A stretch of DNA of 10,002 nt, taken from the NCBI GenBank assembly GCA_036558125.1, contig DATBGE010000212.1, forward strand, positions 1 to 10,002, read 5' to 3'. The notes under the pieces are model-generated. The model searched no databases. It was not told the DNA's origin and was given only the letters and a program-made list of their open reading frames with translations. Below, one piece after another: positions 1-7,567 of the stretch. How positions within the stretch are numbered: the first letter of the stretch is position 1; every line of letters begins with the position of its first letter. Source of the DNA: DATBGE01 sp036558125 (lineage in GTDB: Bacteria; Gemmatimonadota; Gemmatimonadetes; Gemmatimonadales; GWC2-71-9). A program made the translations under genes and the position numbers.

Positions 1-1
1 T

Positions 2-2200
2 GGTCTGGCCGCGTGGTCGCCCTTCGGTGGTGGCATCAACATGCCGACGCTCCAGAAGCTGGCCGACCGCGGTCTCACGTACGGGCAATGGCACACCACC
101 GCACTCTGCTCGCCTACCCGGTCCACCTTCCTCACCGGCCGGAATCACCACCTCAATGGCTGCTCCTGCATTACTGAAGCGGCGCAGGGATTCCCCGGGT
201 GGAGCGGCCGGCTGCCTGCCGAGTGTGCGACGATCGGCCAAGTCCTGCAGGACGCGGGTTGGAGCACCTATTGGCTGGGCAAGAACCACAACGTGCCGGA
301 GCAGGACATCTCTTCGGGTGCCAGCCGGAGCGAATGGCCGCTCGCCAAGGGGTTCGACCGCTACTACGGATTCCTCGGTGGCGAAACCAACAACTGGTAT
401 CCCGACCTGGTCGAGGACAACAAGTTCATCGACCAGCCCTACGGCCCGGAGGAAGGCTACCACCTCTCCAAGGACCTCGCGGACCAGGCACTGCAGATGA
501 TCCGGGACCAGAAGGCCAGCAACCCCTCCAAACCCTGGCTCATGTGGTTCTGCCCCGGCGCCAATCATGCGCCGCATCACGCGCCCAAGGAATACGTCGA
601 CAAGTACAAGGGCAAATTTGATGAAGGCTACGAGGCGTACCGCGAATGGGTGCTGCCCCGAATGATCGCGAAGGGATTGCTGCCCAAGGACACCAAACTC
701 ACGCCGATCAACCCGCTTCCGGAAGACGTGGCCAACCCGGGCGATGCAGTACGTCCCTGGAAGTCGCTCAAGCCGGAAGAGAAGAAGCTGTTCGCCCGCA
801 TGGCCGAGGTCTACGCCGGCTTCTCGGAGTACACCGACGCCCAGGTGGGCCGGATCGTCGACTACCTCGAGGAGAGCGGCCAGCTGGACAACACCCTGAT
901 CCTCTACTGTGCGGACAACGGCGCCTCCGGCGAGGGGAGTCCGAGTGGCTCGGTCAACGAGAACAAGTTCTTCAACAACTACCCCGATGAGCTGTCCGAG
1001 AATCTGAAGTACCTCGACGTGCTCGGCGGTACCGAGACCTACAACCACTATCCGACTGGCTGGGCCGTCGCCTTTTCGACGCCTTTCCAGATGTTCAAGC
1101 GCTACGCGGAGTATGCCGGCGGTACCTGCTGCCCGCTGGTCATCTCGTGGCCCAAAGGCATCAAGGCGAAGGGTGAAGTGCGCAACCAGTATCACCACTC
1201 CACCGACCTCGTGCCTACGATCCTTGAGGCGTGCAAGCTCAAGATGCCGACGGTCTATCGCGGCGTGAAGCAGTACCCGCTCTCTGGCGTTTCCATGAAG
1301 TACACGTTCACGGCCAAGCCCAACGCCCCCACCCGGAAGAAACGGCAGTATTACGCCATGCTGGGGACCCGTGGGATGTGGGAGAAGGGCTGGAAGGTGT
1401 CGGCACTCCATGCCCCACTCGTAGGTAAGGGGCACTTCGACAAGGACGTCTGGGAGCTGTACCACGTGGACAAGGATCGCTCCGAATCCACCAACCTCGC
1501 CGACAAGTACCCGGCCAAGGTCAAGGCGCTGGTCAAGGCCTGGTTCGACGAGGCGAAGAAGAACAACGTCCTGCCGCTGGACGATCGCAGCGCCGCCGAG
1601 TTGCTGGGCGTCGAGCGGCCGAGCGAGGAAAAACCCCGGGAGCGGTACATCTACTACCCGGGAACTTCGCCGGTACCGGAAGGGGTCGCGGTCAACGTGC
1701 GGGGCCGGTCCTACAAGATCATCGCCGATGTCGAGATCGAGAAAGACGATTGCTCGGGTGTCATCTTCGCCCACGGCTCGCGGTTCGGCGGGCACACGCT
1801 GTTCATCAAAGACCAGAAGCTCAACTACGTGTACAACTTCCTCGGCATCAAGCCGGAGCAGAAGCTTGTGGCCAACGGACTCAAGGCGGGTAAATACACG
1901 TTGGGGATGGAATTTACCCGCGACAAAGCCGGCAAGTACGGCGAGTCGTTGGGCAAGGCCAAGCTGTACATCAACAACAAGATGGTCGCTCAGGGGGATT
2001 GGAAGACCCAGGCCGGGAAATTCACCTTGTCGGGTGACGGTCTCTGCATCGGCCGCGACAGCGGCGACGCGGTAAGCGCGGAGTATGAGACACCCGGGGA
2101 GTTCAAAGGCGGCAAGATCCTCTTCGTCGGCGTCTCGGTGGAGAAGAAACAGTACCTCGATTTGGAGAAGCACGCCGCAGCGGCGTTCGCCGTGGATTGA
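2..2200 (+). CDS. Arylsulfatase, type I formylglycine-dependent (5' end outside window)
   Basis: Hydrolyses a sulfate ester; the substrate cannot be told from sequence. The frame is open from base 2, so the start codon and the first metal-binding aspartates lie upstream, and 732 residues are visible. The sulfatase signature CSPTRSTFLTGR starts at visible residue 36 (bases 107-109); its Cys is the one normally converted to formylglycine. Other family landmarks are GKNHN, GANHAPHHAPKEYVDKYKG, CADNGAS and a late TCCPLVISWPKG segment. These resemble the large arylsulfatases of the AtsA/S1_4 kind. The last ~180 residues (from about base 1650) form a separate, probably beta-sandwich, C-terminal domain containing GVIFAHGSRFGGHTLFIKD, common in this subgroup. 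The visible part is intact with no frameshift. No sulfatase-maturating enzyme gene is in the window. An internal ATG at 41 is not the start, because conserved sulfatase sequence (AWSPFGGGIN) precedes it in frame. Class assignment is firm; the substrate is unknown. Confidence 0.93.
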   Translation, partial: GLAAWSPFGGGINMPTLQKLADRGLTYGQWHTTALCSPTRSTFLTGRNHHLNGCSCITEAAQGFPGWSGRLPAECATIGQVLQDAGWSTYWLGKNHNVPEQDISSGASRSEWPLAKGFDRYYGFLGGETNNWYPDLVEDNKFIDQPYGPEEGYHLSKDLADQALQMIRDQKASNPSKPWLMWFCPGANHAPHHAPKEYVDKYKGKFDEGYEAYREWVLPRMIAKGLLPKDTKLTPINPLPEDVANPGDAVRPWKSLKPEEKKLFARMAEVYAGFSEYTDAQVGRIVDYLEESGQLDNTLILYCADNGASGEGSPSGSVNENKFFNNYPDELSENLKYLDVLGGTETYNHYPTGWAVAFSTPFQMFKRYAEYAGGTCCPLVISWPKGIKAKGEVRNQYHHSTDLVPTILEACKLKMPTVYRGVKQYPLSGVSMKYTFTAKPNAPTRKKRQYYAMLGTRGMWEKGWKVSALHAPLVGKGHFDKDVWELYHVDKDRSESTNLADKYPAKVKALVKAWFDEAKKNNVLPLDDRSAAELLGVERPSEEKPRERYIYYPGTSPVPEGVAVNVRGRSYKIIADVEIEKDDCSGVIFAHGSRFGGHTLFIKDQKLNYVYNFLGIKPEQKLVANGLKAGKYTLGMEFTRDKAGKYGESLGKAKLYINNKMVAQGDWKTQAGKFTLSGDGLCIGRDSGDAVSAEYETPGEFKGGKILFVGVSVEKKQYLDLEKHAAAAFAVD

Positions 2201-2255
2201 GGCGGCGGAGCCTGGAAGTTCCGGAGACGTTACCGGGAAGCTGAATGGTAGTTGG

Positions 2256-2309
2256 GGCACGGGGTTAGCTGGGTTTCGGGCACTCGCCTGACACCCGCTA
2301 CCCCGTGCC
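2256..2309. terminator. Long imperfect hairpin after the sulfatase gene
   Basis: Arms at 2256-2274 and 2293-2309 form 17 base pairs (10 + 3 + 4) interrupted only by two single-T bulges (2266, 2270), around an 18-nt loop. The outer 10 pairs are GGCACGGGGT with ACCCCGTGCC. It begins 55 nt after the sulfatase stop and ends before the peptidase gene, where a terminator would be expected. No T-run follows, so it is not a textbook intrinsic terminator. It could also be an RNA-stability hairpin. Confidence 0.5.
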
Positions 2310-2363
2310 TCGTAGTAGCCCTATCTTCTGCTCCGGCTCTTACCTCATCCGGAAGGTTCCATA

Positions 2364-4655
2364 GTGCGCCGCATCGCTTTCCTTAGAGCAGGGGCAATCC
2401 AGGCTGTCTTCCTGCTTGCCTTGGCATCGCACCCGGCCCATTCCCAGACCGACGATCCTTCGCTCCTCTCCATTCGGCGCATCTACGGCTCGCCCGAGTT
2501 CAAGCCGGAGTTCTTCGGACCGGCGCGCTGGCTCACTGGCGGAGCCTCCTATACCACGCTGGAAGACTCGAAACAGGGTCAGGGTCAGGACATCGTGCGG
2601 TACAACGCGGAGACCGGCGCGCGTGACGTCCTCGTTGCCGCTGCCAAGCTGGTCCCGCCCGGCGATACCGCGGCACTCGATATCGAGGACTACTCCTGGT
2701 CTCCGGACCAGAAGCAGCTCCTGATCTTCACCAACTCCCAGCCGGTGTGGCGACAGAACACCCGGGGTGACTACTGGGTCCTCGACCTTACCTCGTGGAA
2801 ACTCCGGAAGCTCGGCGGAACGGCGGCCAAGCCATCCACTCTGATGTTTGCCAAGTTCTCACCCGACGGTCGGCGAGTCGGCTATGTGAGGGAGTTCAAC
2901 CTCTACACCGAGGATCTGGCGAGCGGGAAGATCACCCAGCTCACGAACGATGGGTCCCGCACCGTCATCAACGGCACCTTCGACTGGGTCTACGAAGAGG
3001 AATTGGATGATCGCGACGGGTGGCGCTGGAGTCCGGACGGCAAGAACATCGCGTTCTGGCAGCTGGTGGCCGACAGCGTGCGCGACTTCAACCTGATCGA
3101 CTACACCGACTCTCTCTACTCGAAGGTCGTTCCCATCCAGTATCCCAAGGCCGGGGAATCGAACTCGGCGGCCAGGGTCGCGGTGGTCAGCGCCGATGGC
3201 GGCCCGATCCGCTGGCTCGAAGTCCAGGGCGATCCCCGCAACAACTACCTCGCCCGCATGGATTGGGCGGCGAATTCGAATGAGGTCGTCATCCAGCAGC
3301 TCGACCGGCTGCAGAACTCCAACACCGTCCTGCTCGGCGATGGGCGTACCGGGAAGGTGCGGCAGATCCTGGTTGACCGGGATAGCACCTGGGTCGAGGT
3401 GAACGACAACCTGGCCTGGCTCAAGGGAGGCCAAGCCTTCCTCTGGACCAGCGAGAAGGATGGCTGGAGCCACCTCTACGCCGTCTCGAGAGACGGGAAG
3501 ACCCAGCGCTTGCTCACGCCTGGCGCTTTTGATGTGCTGGGTGTCGAGGCGGTCGATACGACTGGGGGAGTTGTGTACTACGTCGCCTCTCCGGAGAATC
3601 CGACCCAGCGCTATCTGTACCGGGTCAGGCTGGACGGCAAAGGTCCGGCGGAGCGGGTGACACCGCCGGGACAATCAGGCAGCCACGCCTACGATATCGC
3701 TCCCGGTGCCAAATTCGGCTTTCATTACTACTCGAGCTTCGGCACACCCACGGCGGTTGATCTGGTTCGCTTCCCGACCCACCAGAAGGTACGGGACCTG
3801 GTCGAAAACAAAGCCCTCAAGGAGAAGGTCGCGGCACTCGCCAAGGGCCCGCAGGAGTTCTTCCAGGTTGATGTGGGAGACGGGGTGAAGCTCAACGGCT
3901 GGATGATCAAGCCACCTGGTTTCAATCCCTCGCGGAAGTATCCGATTCTCTTCACGGTGTACGGCGGCCCAGGGTCACAGACCGTGCTCGATTCATGGGG
4001 AGGCTCAAACTACCTCTGGCACCTCATGCTGGCGCAGAAGGGATACCTGGTCGCGAGTGTCGATAACCGCGGCACCGGGGCTCGCGGGCGCGACTGGCGG
4101 AAGATCATCTACCGCCGCATGGGCGTGATCGAGACCCAGGATCAGGCCAACGCGGCACGCGCCATCGGCCGCTGGTCCTACGTCGATTCGACCAGGATGG
4201 GAATCTGGGGTTGGAGTTACGGCGGGTTCATGAGCCTGAACGGACTCTTCCAGGCTCCCGATGTGTATGCCATGGCGATCGCGGTCGCTCCGGTGACGCA
4301 CTGGAAGTTCTACGACAACATCTACACCGAGCGGTACAACGGTCTGCCCAAGGACAATAAGGAAGGCTACGACGCCGGCTCACCGCTGACTTACGTGAAC
4401 CAGATGAAAGGGCGTCTCCTCCTTGTCCATGGCACCGGCGATGACAACGTGCACTACCAGAACACCGAATCCCTGTTGAACGCCTTGGTCGCGGCGAATA
4501 AGCAGTTCGACTTCATGAGTTATCCCAACCGCAACCACGGGATCTTCGGTGGCAACACGACCGTGCACCTCCGGGACCTGCTGACTCACTTCGTCGATGA
4601 GACCCTCGGCACCCCGAAGATGGTACCCCATGCGGCGGAGGCGTTGACGAACTAG
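2364..4655 (+). CDS. Dipeptidyl-peptidase IV-type S9 serine peptidase, exported
   Basis: A prolyl-type exopeptidase that likely removes Xaa-Pro or Xaa-Ala dipeptides from peptides outside the cytoplasm. 763 aa, close to bacterial DPP-IV length. The start is GTG at 2364, preceded by GGAAGG (2351-2356, 7 nt away). The N-terminus is a signal peptide: basic MRRIAFLR, a hydrophobic stretch, and a likely cleavage near AHS-QTDD. Residues ~30-500 form the beta-propeller (DPP-IV N-terminal domain) with DWVYEEEL, whose glutamates E212/E213 match the pair that binds the substrate amino terminus in DPP-IV. The C-terminal alpha/beta-hydrolase domain carries the triad: S618 in GWSYGG, D693 in HGTGDDNVH and H725 in NRNHG. 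All key residues are present, so an active enzyme is expected. The double-Glu motif argues for DPP-IV over oligopeptidase B or acylaminoacyl peptidase. It stands alone, with structured intergenic regions on both sides. Confidence 0.94.
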   Translation: MRRIAFLRAGAIQAVFLLALASHPAHSQTDDPSLLSIRRIYGSPEFKPEFFGPARWLTGGASYTTLEDSKQGQGQDIVRYNAETGARDVLVAAAKLVPPGDTAALDIEDYSWSPDQKQLLIFTNSQPVWRQNTRGDYWVLDLTSWKLRKLGGTAAKPSTLMFAKFSPDGRRVGYVREFNLYTEDLASGKITQLTNDGSRTVINGTFDWVYEEELDDRDGWRWSPDGKNIAFWQLVADSVRDFNLIDYTDSLYSKVVPIQYPKAGESNSAARVAVVSADGGPIRWLEVQGDPRNNYLARMDWAANSNEVVIQQLDRLQNSNTVLLGDGRTGKVRQILVDRDSTWVEVNDNLAWLKGGQAFLWTSEKDGWSHLYAVSRDGKTQRLLTPGAFDVLGVEAVDTTGGVVYYVASPENPTQRYLYRVRLDGKGPAERVTPPGQSGSHAYDIAPGAKFGFHYYSSFGTPTAVDLVRFPTHQKVRDLVENKALKEKVAALAKGPQEFFQVDVGDGVKLNGWMIKPPGFNPSRKYPILFTVYGGPGSQTVLDSWGGSNYLWHLMLAQKGYLVASVDNRGTGARGRDWRKIIYRRMGVIETQDQANAARAIGRWSYVDSTRMGIWGWSYGGFMSLNGLFQAPDVYAMAIAVAPVTHWKFYDNIYTERYNGLPKDNKEGYDAGSPLTYVNQMKGRLLLVHGTGDDNVHYQNTESLLNALVAANKQFDFMSYPNRNHGIFGGNTTVHLRDLLTHFVDETLGTPKMVPHAAEALTN

Positions 4656-4826
4656 GCGGGAAAGGCGGGAGGCCGGTAAGGCGGCAATCACACGGTTAGG
4701 CGGATAGACGGGTAAGGCACCGGAGGCTTCCCCCGGCCATGATGCCTTACCCGTCTATCCGTCTTCCCGTTCTCCCGTTCCCCCGTTCTCCCGCCGTACC
4801 GCCCTCCCGCCCCACCGCCATACCGC
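4656..4826. repeat. Degenerate 8-nt repeats in two inverted blocks around a long hairpin
   Basis: Starting at the base after the peptidase stop, the left block (4656-4715) is about seven 8-nt units of form [G/A/C]CGG+N4, for example GCGGGAGG, CCGGTAAG and GCGGATAG, with 1-nt and 3-nt phase slips. The right block (4747-4826) is ten consecutive units of the complementary form N4+CCG[T/C], for example CTATCCGT, TCTCCCGT and CCCACCGC, with no slips. The innermost parts pair as a hairpin: 4699-4719 against 4743-4763, 20 of 21 bases complementary. The 23-nt loop can itself form CCGG/CCGG pairs. The CGG is constant and the four other bases vary. It may terminate the peptidase transcript, but no T-tract follows; its origin and function are unknown. 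Confidence 0.85.
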
Positions 4827-4861
4827 TACATTTTCACCTATCCCCTGCTGCGAGGTCCTCC

Positions 4862-5077
4862 ATGACCTACGAGCAAATCGTCTCTCTGCTGGGCTACGCC
4901 AACGACCACGACATGGCAGTGCGGATCCTGACCACGACAGAGATGGAGGTCACCGGTATTCCCACGAGCGTGGATACCGACATTGCCGCGCATGAGGTCT
5001 ATCTGCGGCCCGTCGGCGAGGGCGAGACGGAAATCGCCCTGAGCCTGGGGGCCATTCAACGCGTGGAGCTGGTGTAA
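4862..5077 (+). CDS. 71-aa protein of unknown function, coupled to sdaAB
   Basis: I do not recognise a family. The ATG at 4862 has a good ribosome binding site (GAGGT, 4852-4856, 5 nt away). In-frame starts further upstream would translate the 8-nt repeat element into a proline-rich tail and are unlikely. The 71-residue protein starts MTYEQIVSLLGYANDHD, has no signal peptide or membrane segment, and ends in alternating polar/hydrophobic stretches (HEVYLRPV, EIALSLGAIQRVEL) that look like beta strands. A small soluble alpha/beta protein is likely. Its TAA shares one base with the sdaAB ATG (bases 5075-5079), so it is almost certainly co-translated with the serine dehydratase. A role tied to that enzyme is inference from position only. 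Confidence 0.8.
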   Translation: MTYEQIVSLLGYANDHDMAVRILTTTEMEVTGIPTSVDTDIAAHEVYLRPVGEGETEIALSLGAIQRVELV

Positions 5078-5742
5078 TGGTCTCTCTGCTGGATATCATC
5101 GGGCCGGTCATGGTGGGGCCATCGTCGTCCCACACCGCCGGCGCGTGTCGTATCGGCCTGTTCGCCCGCGGGCTGGTGGGCGGCCAGCCGGAGAGTGCCA
5201 AGGTCGAGCTCCACGGATCCTTCGCCCGCACCGGCCAGGGGCACGGAACCGACCGCGCGATCGCCGGAGGGCTCATGGGATTTTTCCCCGATGACGAGCG
5301 GCTCCGCCATAGTCTCGAGCTGGCTGAACAGGCAGGTCTCGCCATCACCTTCAGCAACATCAAGCTCCGCGGCGACCCTCATCCCAACACCGCGCGAATC
5401 ACCGTCACCCGCGACAAACAGGAAGCTGTCGTAGTCGGTTCCTCTCTGGGCGCCGGACGCGTTCTGATCACCAGTATTGATGGATTTCCGGTCGAGGTAA
5501 CCGGCGCCTATCCCACCCTCGTATTCGTGGCTCACGATGAACCCGGCATCGTCGCCGCCGTGAGCACGCTCCTCGCCCGGGAAGGCGACAACATCGCTAC
5601 GATGCGAGTTTCCCGCCGGGCCAAGGGTGGGCAGGCGATTCACATCTACGAGCTCGATGCCCCGGCCAGTGCCGGTGCGCTCGAGGCCATGCGCGCCGTC
5701 CCCGCCATCATCATGTTGCGCTCCATTCAGCGAGTCGCCTGA
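5077..5742 (+). CDS. sdaAB: L-serine dehydratase, beta subunit (Fe-S type)
   Basis: Beta half of the two-subunit, iron-sulfur-dependent L-serine ammonia-lyase, which converts L-serine to pyruvate and ammonia in the cytoplasm. 221 aa, the usual size for the split form. Residues 9-22 carry the family motif GPVMVGPSSSHTAG. The middle includes HGSFARTGQGHGTDRAIAGG. The last ~75 residues (about 147-221, with VAHDEPGIVAAVSTLLAREGDNIA) are an ACT domain, a fold that often binds amino acids, so control by serine is plausible. The start ATG at 5077 overlaps the preceding stop by one base, and its own TGA overlaps the alpha-subunit ATG by one base (5740-5744). This fits stoichiometric, coupled translation. 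In proteobacterial SdaA the two parts are fused; here they are separate genes in beta-alpha order. Confidence 0.95.
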   Translation: MVSLLDIIGPVMVGPSSSHTAGACRIGLFARGLVGGQPESAKVELHGSFARTGQGHGTDRAIAGGLMGFFPDDERLRHSLELAEQAGLAITFSNIKLRGDPHPNTARITVTRDKQEAVVVGSSLGAGRVLITSIDGFPVEVTGAYPTLVFVAHDEPGIVAAVSTLLAREGDNIATMRVSRRAKGGQAIHIYELDAPASAGALEAMRAVPAIIMLRSIQRVA

Positions 5743-6617
5743 TGTACGATTCGCTCGACGAAGCAGTCACCCAGGCGCAAACGGACGGCATCTCCCTCGG
5801 CGAACTTGCGCTCCGAGCCGAAGCGGCCGAGGGGCTCCGCAGCCGTGAAGAGGTGGAGTCGGCACTGCAGCGCGCGCTCGACGTGATGCGCGGCGCCGTT
5901 GCCCGGGGTTTGCCTGGCGACCTCCGCAGCGTGAGCGGCTTGGTCGGTGGAGATGCCGCGAAGATGACCAAGCCGGTCGGCCCCCTGGCCGGCACCGTGT
6001 TCACCGAGGTGCTCGCCGCCGCGCTCGCCGTGCAGGAGGTCAACGCTGCCATGGGCGTAATCGTGGCCGCTCCTACTGCCGGAGGGGCGGGCGTCCTACC
6101 CGGTGTCCTCCTCGGCCTCTCCAAACACAATGCGATCAGTGACGAGAAGCTGATCCGGGGACTCGCTGCCGCCGGTCTGGTCGGGGCGGTCGTCGCGGTA
6201 AGAGCTTCCCTGAGCGGCGCCGAGGGGGGATGCCAGGCGGAGACGGGCGCTGCGGCGGGAATGGCGGCGGCGGCCGGGATCGAAGTCTTGGGTGGATCTC
6301 CTGAAGAGGCTTCCCATGCCGTCGCCCTGACGATGCAAGGCACGCTGGGTCTCGTCTGCGATCCACTCGGCGGCCTGGTCGAAATTCCCTGCGTCTTCCG
6401 CAACGCGACCGGCGGTGCTATGGCCTTGGCTGGGATCGAGATGGCTATGGCCGGTATTCGGTTCCCGATCCCCGTGGACGAAGTGATCGACACCATGGGT
6501 GAGATCGGCCGGACGATGGACGTTCGCTACCGGGAGACAGCGGGCGGCGGGCTGGCGGCGACTCCCACCGGCCGCCGTCTCGCCAAAGAAAGGCTGGTCC
6601 AAATCCGGAAGAAATAG
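5742..6617 (+). CDS. sdaAA: L-serine dehydratase, alpha subunit (Fe-S type)
   Basis: Catalytic half of the split L-serine ammonia-lyase, partner of the preceding gene. 291 aa, normal for the family. Three cysteines are placed as cluster ligands: C164 in GGCQAE, C206 in GLVCDP and C217 in EIPCVF. Their spacing (42 and 11 residues) matches what I recall of the cluster cysteines in the fused E. coli enzyme. Other landmarks are KMTKPVGPLAG (residues ~75-85) and APTAGGAGVLPG (residues ~107-118). The Fe-S cluster makes such enzymes oxygen-sensitive. The enzyme channels serine carbon into pyruvate. With a peptidase gene upstream, use of peptide-derived serine is possible, but the repeat element separates them and co-transcription is not shown. 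Confidence 0.95.
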   Translation: MYDSLDEAVTQAQTDGISLGELALRAEAAEGLRSREEVESALQRALDVMRGAVARGLPGDLRSVSGLVGGDAAKMTKPVGPLAGTVFTEVLAAALAVQEVNAAMGVIVAAPTAGGAGVLPGVLLGLSKHNAISDEKLIRGLAAAGLVGAVVAVRASLSGAEGGCQAETGAAAGMAAAAGIEVLGGSPEEASHAVALTMQGTLGLVCDPLGGLVEIPCVFRNATGGAMALAGIEMAMAGIRFPIPVDEVIDTMGEIGRTMDVRYRETAGGGLAATPTGRRLAKERLVQIRKK

Positions 6618-6743
6618 GGTTGTCTGCGATGAAACAACCTGAAACGTCCGGCCGTAGGTCGCTGTGCCGCAAGGAGACCGCCGGTCTCCCTCTGCCTAAA
6701 ACTCGAGTTCTGGACCCGACCGATCCTTCGCTCCGAGGGTAAA
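6618..6743. other. Intergenic region between sdaAA and the small-gene array
   Basis: This gap separates the serine dehydratase genes from the Psp-like array. It holds two hairpins: a weak 6-bp one just after the stop (6618-6623 with 6634-6639) and a perfect 7-bp one at 6673-6689. A promoter for the array would be expected in 6690-6743. I see no clear -35/-10 pair and no sigma-54 type GG-N10-GC element, although proteobacterial psp operons are usually sigma-54 driven. A GAGGG ribosome-binding site lies at 6735-6739. Confidence 0.5.
6673..6689. terminator. Short perfect hairpin after the serine dehydratase genes
   Basis: GGAGACC (6673-6679) and GGTCTCC (6683-6689) pair perfectly around a 3-nt loop, 56 nt after the sdaAA stop. 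Position and stability suit a terminator, but the following bases (CTCTGCCTAAAA) contain no T-run. An attenuator or processing hairpin ahead of the array is the alternative. Confidence 0.45.
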
Positions 6744-6998
6744 ATGCCGCCTGGCGACGCTTTAGTTGGGATGACGTTCTTCCTCTCGGTAGCCTTGATC
6801 TTCATTTCGCGCAGCGAGATCGGAAAGGCGATTGCTCAGCGGATTCGGGGCGGAACGGATCGCGAGACTCAGCTCCAGCTCGAAGACCTGAGACATGAGG
6901 TCGCCGTGCTTCGACAGGAGTTGGGCGATACCCAGGAACGACTCGACTTTGCGGAACGCCTGCTGGCCAAAGGCGGCTCCGCGGGGCAACTGTCGTGA
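6744..6998 (+). CDS. PspB-like small membrane/coiled-coil protein, copy 1
   Basis: First of nine related genes. 84 aa: hydrophobic helix ~6-22, then SEIGKAIAQRIRGG (24-37), then a charged coiled coil ~43-75 ending TQERLDFAERLLAK. The basic residues directly after the helix predict a cytoplasmic C-terminus by the positive-inside rule, as in PspB. The start at 6744 has GAGGG 4 nt upstream; a second in-frame ATG at 6771 would still keep most of the helix. It shares the LR-x-x-V-x-x-LR-x-EL-x-x-TQERLDF coiled-coil wording with copy 2, its closest relative here. The C-terminus AGQLS lacks the Gly-Gly tail of later copies; the site for the next gene lies at and just beyond the stop. PspB-family membership is inferred from architecture and pspA linkage. 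Confidence 0.8.
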   Translation: MPPGDALVGMTFFLSVALIFISRSEIGKAIAQRIRGGTDRETQLQLEDLRHEVAVLRQELGDTQERLDFAERLLAKGGSAGQLS

Positions 6999-7011
6999 GG
7001 AACTCCCGGTA

Positions 7012-7299
7012 ATGCCGGGGTTGGTGCCGATCTTCGGCATGATCACCGGGGTGATCACCACCGGACTTTTTATGTGGGGAGTCGTCAAATTGGCGCAGAG
7101 TCAGGTAGGCACGGCGTTGGCCCGACGGATTCAAGGCCACTCCGGAGGGGCCGAGGCCGAATTCGCCGCCGAGCTGAGTTACCTGAGGGACCAGGTGGAT
7201 AGCCTCCGGAACGAACTTACCGAGACCCAGGAACGGCTGGATTTCGCCGAGCGGATGCTGGCGAAAGGACGCACCCCCGAACGCTTGCCGGGTAACTGA
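7012..7299 (+). CDS. PspB-like small membrane/coiled-coil protein, copy 2
   Basis: 95 aa: hydrophobic helix ~5-25, SQVGTALARRIQG (30-42), coiled coil ~52-84 with TQERLDFAERMLAK, tail RTPERLPGN. I chose ATG 7012 because GAGGAA (6997-7002) sits 9 nt upstream and because the result matches the other copies. The same frame is open from farther upstream, but starts there would overlap copy 1 and place polar sequence before the helix. It begins 13 nt after the copy 1 stop. The conserved RIQG segment after the helix and the DFAER motif place it in the same family. No catalytic residues are evident; an anchoring or docking role is inferred. Confidence 0.82.
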   Translation: MPGLVPIFGMITGVITTGLFMWGVVKLAQSQVGTALARRIQGHSGGAEAEFAAELSYLRDQVDSLRNELTETQERLDFAERMLAKGRTPERLPGN

Positions 7300-7312
7300 G
7301 CCAGAGGTGACC

Positions 7313-7567
7313 GTGGAAGACATTCTCGCGCTATTGCTCATCTTCGGCGGCGGAACTCTGGTGGCAATCTCGTTCAGCCCGGTCGGTCGGGCGTTCGCGG
7401 AGCGGATCCGCGGCGGGCATCAAGCGAATGAACCCGATCCCGCGGTCCTCGAAGAGCTCGATCGCATTCGCACCGAGCTGGGCGAGCTCCAGGAGCGGGT
7501 CGACTTCACCGAGCGGTTACTGGCCAAGGCGCGGGAGCAGGAGAAGATCGGCGGAGGCAATAACTGA
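7313..7567 (+). CDS. PspB-like small membrane/coiled-coil protein, copy 3
   Basis: 84 aa from GTG 7313: helix ~3-20, SPVGRAFAERIRGG (22-35), linker, coiled coil ~46-74 with LQERVDFTERLLAK (Thr replaces the usual Ala), and tail IGGGNN. An in-frame GTG at 7307 would add two residues. I prefer 7313 because AGAGGT lies 4 nt before it and because MEDILALLLIFGGG then aligns with MEGVLFIIIVFGGG of copy 4. Copies 3 and 4 are the closest pair in the array and have the shortest coiled coils. The stop TGA shares one base with the ATG of copy 4, and the Gly codons of the tail supply that gene's GGAGG ribosome-binding site. Confidence 0.8.
   Translation: MEDILALLLIFGGGTLVAISFSPVGRAFAERIRGGHQANEPDPAVLEELDRIRTELGELQERVDFTERLLAKAREQEKIGGGNN

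Noticed and set aside
2859..3674. 271-codon open frame on the minus strand inside the peptidase gene
   Set aside because: It lies wholly antisense to an intact, recognised S9 peptidase; long antisense frames are expected in GC-rich coding DNA, and its translation shows no recognisable motif.
4656..4826. CRISPR array
   Set aside because: The period is 8 nt, the units are degenerate, there are no spacers of CRISPR length, and no cas genes are present.
4739..4861. Upstream extension of the 71-aa gene to an ATG at 4739
   Set aside because: It would translate the 8-nt repeat and half of the hairpin into low-complexity proline-rich sequence; ATG 4862 has a proper ribosome-binding site.
5711..6496. 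261-codon minus-strand frame opposite sdaAA
   Set aside because: Its Ala/Ser/Pro/Arg-rich composition is typical of a shadow frame; sdaAA on the + strand has all its conserved cysteines.
6690..6743. Sigma-54 promoter driving the array
   Set aside because: No GG-N10-GC core of the -24/-12 type could be found in this gap.
6895..7011. Longer start for array copy 2
   Set aside because: It would read copy 1 coding sequence in another frame; ATG 7012 has GAGGAA 9 nt upstream and gives a protein matching its paralogs.
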